From Stagonosporopsis chrysanthemi (Eukaryota; Ascomycota; Dothideomycetes; Pleosporales; Didymellaceae), in assembly GCA_022560025.1 (NCBI GenBank), contig JAFISE010000374.1, forward strand, positions 1-12,333: 12,333 nt of DNA, read 5' to 3'. Both the position numbers and the translations under genes were made by a program. Shown piece by piece: positions 7,746-12,333 of the stretch (within the stretch, counting starts at the first letter, position 1; every line of letters begins with the position of its first letter). The notes below the pieces were generated by a model. It worked only from the letters and a program-made list of their open reading frames with translations, was not told the origin of the DNA and did no database searches.

Positions 7746-8649
7746 CTAATCTTCACATGTTCTATGCCTCGTCCCTCTCCTTGCCCTATGTTTACTGCTG
7801 CTTCTTTGAGAGCATAGCACGAACAAAACAACAGAAGAATAGAATACATGAGATTACATTATGCCGCGATCATCTCACCGAAGGTAAGGCAAGAGAGACT
7901 CAAACCGTAACATTTTGTCGATCAGGCACTATCCACGACGGTACAGTAAGTGAAAGACAGGGTCAGTCAACTCGTTTGTTTTCTGACTCGTTTCAATTGT
8001 TTCACTCAGTATTAAAATATCTGTAGCAGCTGATTAGTTGTTTCTTTTGGCGGCAAGATAGCGGCCTCATCAACGATTCGCCGGATGCCCGTTTGTTCAG
8101 GTCACTCAGTCATAGAGACAAACGACGACCTGCTAGAAACGCCGTTTAATCCTTAGCTTCTCACCTTCCCCATATCTTAAACACCTACTATCGTAAAATT
8201 TCCGCACCTACAAAGTTCAAAAAGCCCACTTCACTTACCTCACGATTCTCATTCACCTACTATCTCACTGTTCCAAGAGCTCTACACGATTATCTTATCT
8301 CGCTTAATCTACCCCATTATCCGCTACGATCAGTCTCTTTCCCTTTGCCCTTTACGTCTCTTCAACGGCTTCCCGCTCTGCATAAGCCTCAGCCGTATTC
8401 AACAACTCACACGATCTCTTTGCCACATAAAGCTCAGCCAGCTGCGGTATGTTTAATCGCCTTTCTTCCTCTCCAGTTGCATCCATGCTAATATGCGTAC
8501 CAGCTAGCTTAATCGTACGTCTGCCCTCTAATCCAAGGAAAACACCCAAAGGCATGCCAGCTGACAAGAATCAGCTGCGACGCACCCTCCAACCTTCTAC
8601 ATCAGCAACCTCAGCGCATCAACTCAAGACACAATCGATACTATCAAAA
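7746..8649. other. Intergenic; CT-rich promoter region of the 3CxxC gene
   Basis: No gene is supported apart from the foldback at 7942-8011. From about 8160 to 8400 the plus strand is strongly C/T-rich with repeated short motifs such as TTCACCTACTATCTC, typical of promoters and leaders in filamentous ascomycetes. A TTAAAATAT stretch lies near 8012-8020. The frame of the 3CxxC gene stays open upstream to an ATG at 8449, so part of this region could be translated. Confidence 0.45.
7942..8011. repeat. 70-bp foldback resembling the pogo end
   Basis: Starts TACAGTAAGTGAAA (7942-7955) and ends TTTCACTCAGTA (8000-8011), an imperfect inverted repeat bounded by TA. The inside holds AACTCGTTTGT and GACTCGTTTCA, two spaced copies of a motif very like the GACTCGCTTGC / GACTCGCTTAC pair at the end of the neighbouring transposon. 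It is best read as a tiny pogo-derived MITE or solo end of a related older element. Confidence 0.42.
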
Positions 8650-9135
8650 ATGGCAAGGAAGAAGTCCTGCAAGCCTAAGGGAGAGACAGGAACCTCCTTC
8701 ATGTTTCCGTCGCTCCATCAGAACATTAGTCAGGCAGTGTCCAACTATATCGCTTCGACGAGTTTCCACCAAGACGACAACGACAGAAACGCTACCAACA
8801 AATTCTCAACCCACGTCATGGGAACGTTCGAGTGCAATAACGATTCGTGTTCCAACAAAGGCTGGGGCAGCAAGAAGGTGACCATATTGATAAGGGGGTA
8901 TTCTGAGAACGAGTACAACGCCGTGGTGTTCAATCAGCGCTGCAAGTCTTGCAACCAGCTTGGTACTCTAACGCTAGACGAGAAGTCCTATGTCGATCGA
9001 GTCACATACAGGCTTAAGAAGTGGGCAGGCATCTCAACAGAGCAACCAAACTACGTTAGGAAAGACGGTCTACCGCACGAGAGCAGCCTCTGCGAAGGTT
9101 GTAAGAGAGGCCTCTGCTGGCAGAACAGTGACTGA
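8650..9135 (+). CDS. 3CxxC-type zinc-binding domain protein
   Basis: 161 residues, one exon. Residues about 56-158 match the fungal zf-3CxxC domain (Pfam zf-3CxxC, related to the RTP/ZAR1 zinc domain). There is a first Cys pair C62/C67 (FECNNDSCSNKGW), then SKKVTILIRG, then C98/C101 in NQRCKSC, then SYVDRVTYRLKKWAG, His143, and C148/C151/C156 in CEGCKRGLC. The domain is thought to bind zinc; a cellular role is not established, and expanded families are common in fungal genomes. The ATG at 8650 has a strong context (AAAAATGGC) and leaves a short basic N-terminus. Upstream in-frame ATGs at 8449 and 8554 would add 67 or 32 Ser/Pro-rich residues without motifs and have weaker contexts. The gene appears intact. 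The CT-rich upstream DNA fits its promoter. It lies between transposon relics and a decayed nuclease-like gene. Confidence 0.85.
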   Translation: MARKKSCKPKGETGTSFMFPSLHQNISQAVSNYIASTSFHQDDNDRNATNKFSTHVMGTFECNNDSCSNKGWGSKKVTILIRGYSENEYNAVVFNQRCKSCNQLGTLTLDEKSYVDRVTYRLKKWAGISTEQPNYVRKDGLPHESSLCEGCKRGLCWQNSD

Positions 9136-9830
9136 GGGCATCCCTAGACGCCACAAGTCGAAGATCGAAGGTAATCTACATTGTCGCACCAACCCCTAGT
9201 GTCTTTATGATACCGAAGAACAATACTGACATCCATTACAGTAGAGAGCGAATCCCAGGAAGGTCGGTGTGTGGGTGCTCTGCTTGCTTGGACTCGTCGA
9301 CCAGACTAGGGTTCTTCTTCCATACTCTTCGCTCTCGGCTATCCGAGATGTCCCTGCTGTCTTCCAGAATGCCCCGAGGACGAAGAATATGCGAAGCATT
9401 AAGACAAGGTCGCAAAAAGCAGGAACGGATAGGTGAACGCTAGCCTTGATTTCAGTGTATAATAATAAGAATGCCAACCTCCGTAAAAATGGTATGCCCT
9501 CTCGTGGTTGCCAGCGAAATCAATATGTACCATGTGGCGTGCGTCCGTTCTGATAAGCGACTTGGGACGTCGTGACCGTGTGCACCGGCCTAATACGCGG
9601 GCATTACGCTGCTCAAACCCATTCTCTTCCCATGTAAGCCCGACTCGCGCATATATCGAACACTGGCTCCCAGCGTTGCAGCTACTTGCAGCGAGTTTTG
9701 TGGTGATTCGGGTTGTGAAAGGCGGAGCTACCAGGTTTCTGCGGATACGGGAGCCATGCGTGGCTCTAGCCGCAGCGGCTGTGCAAGCCCTCGCCCCTAT
9801 ACGACAACTACATCGCATACATGGCTCAAC
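9136..9830. other. No recognisable gene
   Basis: Should contain the 3' untranslated region of the 3CxxC gene and the promoter of the nuclease-like gene. Both strands carry open frames of 80-150 codons in 9400-9820, but they overlap one another, lack motifs and show no codon preference. I see nothing else. Confidence 0.4.
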
Positions 9831-10383
9831 ATGCAGCGCATCCGCTTCTATTCACCCTCCGTCCTCACCACCACAGAGCGCATCAACTCATGGCTGCGCG
9901 ACTCTGCAAATCCCGAAAGCGACGCTGAAGTCGCCTTGTCGCACCCGCGCCCGCCCAAGCCCCAGCGACTTATGCCCATGACCCATTGAGCAATCACGCC
10001 CACACAGCCCCTCCAAACGGCCCCGCGTCGAACGCGATGAACCAATTACGCCCACCCAAAGCACGTCAGTGGTGGGCAGCGTGACGAGCCTTACTGAGAG
10101 GACGACGCTCAGCATGCGCAGCAACACCTCGTGGTCATCCTCTCCGCAGCGCCAAATTACCTAGCTAGGAACCGCACACCCGCCCATATTCTTCCACCCG
10201 CTGGCCGCAGCGGGCGAATACGTCCCTGCGGCTGTTGCGCCGCGTATTCGGACACTGCAGACCCGTCTCCGGCACCGGCTGGAGAGGGAATACATCCCGG
10301 CTTGTCTGAGGGATGCGCTGGAGCGGGATCCAAAGTATAAGGCGGCACTGCTGTTCGATCCCATTGAAGACACAGCATAATAT

Positions 10384-10404
10384 GACGAGGAGGAGGAGGA
10401 GGTG
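10384..10404 (+). repeat. Short GAG trinucleotide run
   Basis: Five tandem GAG units inside the decayed nuclease-like gene encode a Glu run just after the second in-frame stop. Slippage-prone, but the frame is kept across it. Confidence 0.6.
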
Positions 10405-10568
10405 GATGCTGCCCTGGTAGTGAATCGCGTCAAAGCCGTGTTTCAAGGGACCCATCTGTGTAAGCAGCATACTATGGATGAAAATGCGTCGTGTTTGCAT
10501 GTTGTGACGCCGCTGCTCCAATTCGCTGTCATCTTGTACGGTCGTGGGCGATTTCGGCAGGAGATCGT

Positions 10569-10612
10569 GTATGTTTTTCTCCTTCTAACCTCTCCGCATA
10601 CTAATAACGTAG
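10569..10612 (+). other. Intron of the PD-(D/E)XK gene
   Basis: Donor GTATGT at 10569-10574, branch-like TACTAATAAC at 10599-10608 and acceptor GTAG ending at 10612. Removal of these 44 bases joins phase-2 codon GT+A and brings the domain core into the same frame as the upstream exon, which supports the call strongly. The length is at the low end for ascomycete introns. A pyrimidine-rich stretch lies between donor and branch. Confidence 0.78.
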
Positions 10613-11255
10613 ACAATCGCAATCCATCCAATCCGCCTCCCTCTCCACCACCGCCCCCACCCGCTCCAAGCCCACCCCTGTCTTCCGCAATACCAACTTC
10701 TGCCTGTCCTACTCACACCTCCACCCTCTGTATGCCAGACTCTACAAGACCCTCTGTCACGCCCCCATCAGCTTCACTACCGAAGCCGCGGCTCTCTTCA
10801 CCGGCATCGAAGTCAAGTCTCCATCGGGAAATTTTCAAGAAGCACAGTTGCAGATGAGCATCTGGATGGCAGCCAGTCTGCGCAAAAAAGCTGAGCTAGC
10901 ATGGTCAGTCTTTGCGACTGATGCGCTCCCCCGTCCTGACCACGGGGCTTTCATCGAACCCGGCATTACCATCGTCGGCACCGAGCACAAGGTCTATTAT
11001 GCGTATCAGTCTGAACCCGACTCTGCCGATCTATCACAAGATACATCGACATCAACCTGCGCTGTCTCAATCCTCGGCAACGACACTAGTTTGCCCTCCC
11101 TCGACACCTCGTCTGTCCAGGGCGTCTTGCGCGCTGCGAGATTGTATGACAATCTTATGGAGTATGCTGCCGATGAGGATGCGGAGACTGGGTATTGGGG
11201 TGCATTTTTAGGGCCAGTTCTAGAGAGTTTGGCACGTGGAGTGAGTGAGTTGTAA

Positions 11256-11434
11256 CATGTATAGTGAGCTCTCTTTGGTTTGGTCATCTCTCTTCTTAGC
11301 ATGAGACCACTGGTGAAATGAGTATGCGTAGTCGCGATGAAACTCGTTTAAAACCCTGATGATGCTTGCGACGTGCATAGACGTTGTTGCTATTACTCAA
11401 AACATTCCTCGAGTCTTTGTTCGTATGCAACCAT
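11256..11434. other. Spacer between nuclease relic and second pogo relic
   Basis: No gene is supported. The transposase frame is open from ATG 11359, but the residues before about 11435 do not resemble the transposase segment expected upstream of the second catalytic Asp, so the 5' break of the element probably lies here. Confidence 0.4.
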
Positions 11435-12230
11435 TTGACCATCTGCTGGCTATTGATGGTCACAAGAGCCACAACTCGCTGGATTTCCAGGAACACTGCA
11501 AGGATAACAAGATTATCACTGTATGTATGTCTCCGCATTCATCGCACCTCCTGCAGCCACTTGATGTGGGCTGTTTTGCCCCTCTGAAGAAGGCGTATGG
11601 GCGCCAAGCTAAAGACCTTATGCGCAACCGGATCAACCACATTACGAAGCTTGAGTTCCTGCCATGTTTTAAAGCGGCCTACAATGCTGTGTTCACCTCT
11701 AGCAATATCCAAGGAGGATTCCGAGGCGCTGGACTGGTCCCCTTTAACCCAGAACAGGTCATAATAGGCCGTGATGTGAAGCTGCGCACTCCATCACCGC
11801 AGCTCCCTGACAATAACGAGCCCTGGCAGTCGCAAACCCCTAGCAATACCCTAGAACTTCAGTCGTAATCAACTCTGATTCGAGAGAAGTATAAGAAGCA
11901 GCAGGGCAGCTCACCTGATTCTGTGCTGAGCGCGCTTGAGCACTATGCAAAGGGGGGATTGATTTTATCGCACAAGCTAGTTTTGGCGCAGCGGGAGAAC
12001 ACTGAGCTTCACGCAGCTCTAGCAGCTGCCACAGAACGTAAATCGCGCAAAAGAAAGCGAATCCAGAAGGAAGGGACCCTTACAGTCAGGTAAGGGCAGC
12101 GGATAGCAGCTCTAAAGGAGTTTGGGGCGCGTGGTGATGGTAAGAAGTCAAAGAAGCGGGTGCGCGCTGAAGTAGGTGAGCCATCCCAACGACGCTGTGG
12201 ACGGTGCAATCTGTCACGATTTGGAGTCTC
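11435..12230 (+). pseudogene. Second pogo-like transposase, 5'-truncated, with two stops
   Basis: Only the C-terminal half of the DDE domain is present: the second Asp in LLAIDGHKSH, the third in HSSHLLQPLDVGCF, then NHITKLEFLP and GFRGAGLVPF, closely collinear with the copy at 5946-7663 but clearly a different subfamily. The first catalytic Asp and DNA-binding region are missing. TAA at 11866-11868 replaces the CAA codon that the other copy has at the same place (both continue TCA ACT CT). A second TAA is at 12091-12093. Between and beyond the stops the frame still encodes the usual basic coiled region (ERKSRKRKRIQKEGTLT) and the first Cys pair of a zinc knuckle (RRCGRCN, about 12190-12210), then similarity ends. 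So this copy keeps the C-terminus that the first lacks. Confidence 0.83.
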
Positions 12231-12333
12231 CCTAGCCTCATGGGCAACCTGCGCCTCACTTTTGTTGAGATGCAGCTCCCTATCCTGCACTAGCGTTGTT
12301 TACAGCTACCCATGTATACATACTGTTCGTAGC

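Larger units (their letters stand above)
9831..11255 (+). pseudogene. PD-(D/E)XK nuclease-like protein (fungal PDDEXK_12 type), decayed
   Basis: Start ATG 9831 gives an N-terminus with RINSWLRD, as in this fungal family. The frame shifts once at about 9981-9987, after which Ser/Pro/Arg-rich linker is readable (SPSKRPRVERDEP). In-frame TAG (10162-10164) and TAA (10378-10380) follow, though sequence on both sides of each stop stays coding-like. An intron at 10569-10612 joins RGRFRQEIV to QSQSIQ in frame. The core then reads through NFCLSYSHLHP, the E-x-K motif IEVKSPSG (Glu codon 10809-10811, Lys codon 10815-10817), EAQLQMSIWMAA, and a C-terminal Trp/aromatic stretch, ending at TAA 11253-11255. 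The family resembles a nuclease fold; its role in fungi is unknown. From memory, the first catalytic acid sits in a K-V-D-F-C-like strand; here it is Asn (10695-10697). So it is probably dead as a nuclease as well as broken. Sequencing error could explain one break, hardly three. Confidence 0.74.

Noticed and set aside
7664..7849. N-terminal extension of the transposase beginning at 7849
   Set aside because: It crosses the marked transposon end at 7743-7745; the family-like start is MAPPQRAL at 7663.
9399..9981. Overlapping open frames on both strands before the nuclease-like gene
   Set aside because: No motifs or codon preference on either strand; mutually overlapping.
10613..10857. Proline-rich protein continuing the unspliced frame past 10568
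   Set aside because: Splicing the 44-nt intron gives a domain-matching frame, so the Pro-rich reading is out of frame.
1..12333. CRISPR array, rRNA, telomeric repeats or a biosynthetic or defence cluster
   Set aside because: No spaced direct repeats, TTAGGG arrays, rRNA-like blocks or co-oriented related genes are visible.

Overview
The window looks like an accessory, repeat-bearing stretch of a filamentous ascomycete genome (Pezizomycotina, perhaps Dothideomycetes; inference). The reasons are a fungal 3CxxC zinc-binding protein, a fungal PD-(D/E)XK nuclease-like gene with one 44-nt GTATGT...TAG intron, two pogo/Fot1-type transposase relics, CT-rich promoter DNA, high-GC3 coding tracts beside a TA-rich patch of the kind left by repeat-induced point mutation (RIP), and in-frame stops that single C-to-T changes in CpA context would explain. 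I see no bacterial-style operons, tRNA, rRNA or CRISPR.

Layout, left to right. Bases 1-2537 are mostly non-genic: an unrecognised coding-like fragment (about 628-1176), then a TA-rich, RIP-like patch (about 1872-2060). Bases 2538-4403 (minus) hold the clearest intact gene: a 621-residue Ulp1/C48-type cysteine peptidase with complete His-Asp-Gln-Cys catalytic residues and a C-terminal SUMO-interaction-like motif. After a GC-rich gap comes a second unrecognised coding tract on plus (about 5091-5824) whose reading frame changes twice. Bases about 6100-7745 (minus) are a pogo-like transposon. Its transposase is cut by a 164-bp MITE-like insertion at 6696-6859, and its C-terminal part looks lost. 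A 70-bp foldback at 7942-8011 resembles the transposon end. At 8650-9135 (plus) is an apparently intact zf-3CxxC gene. Bases 9831-11255 (plus) are a decayed PD-(D/E)XK nuclease-like gene with one frameshift and two stops. Bases about 11435-12230 (plus) are a 5'-truncated second pogo transposase with two in-frame stops.

No shared pathway is evident. Two genes look functional (Ulp1-like peptidase and 3CxxC protein); the rest are relics or unrecognised. The most informative signals are the nested insertion that breaks the transposase, the CAA/CAG-to-stop pattern in two unrelated relics, and the survival of a full-length SUMO-protease-like gene among decayed mobile DNA. I did not find a convincing new multi-gene system.
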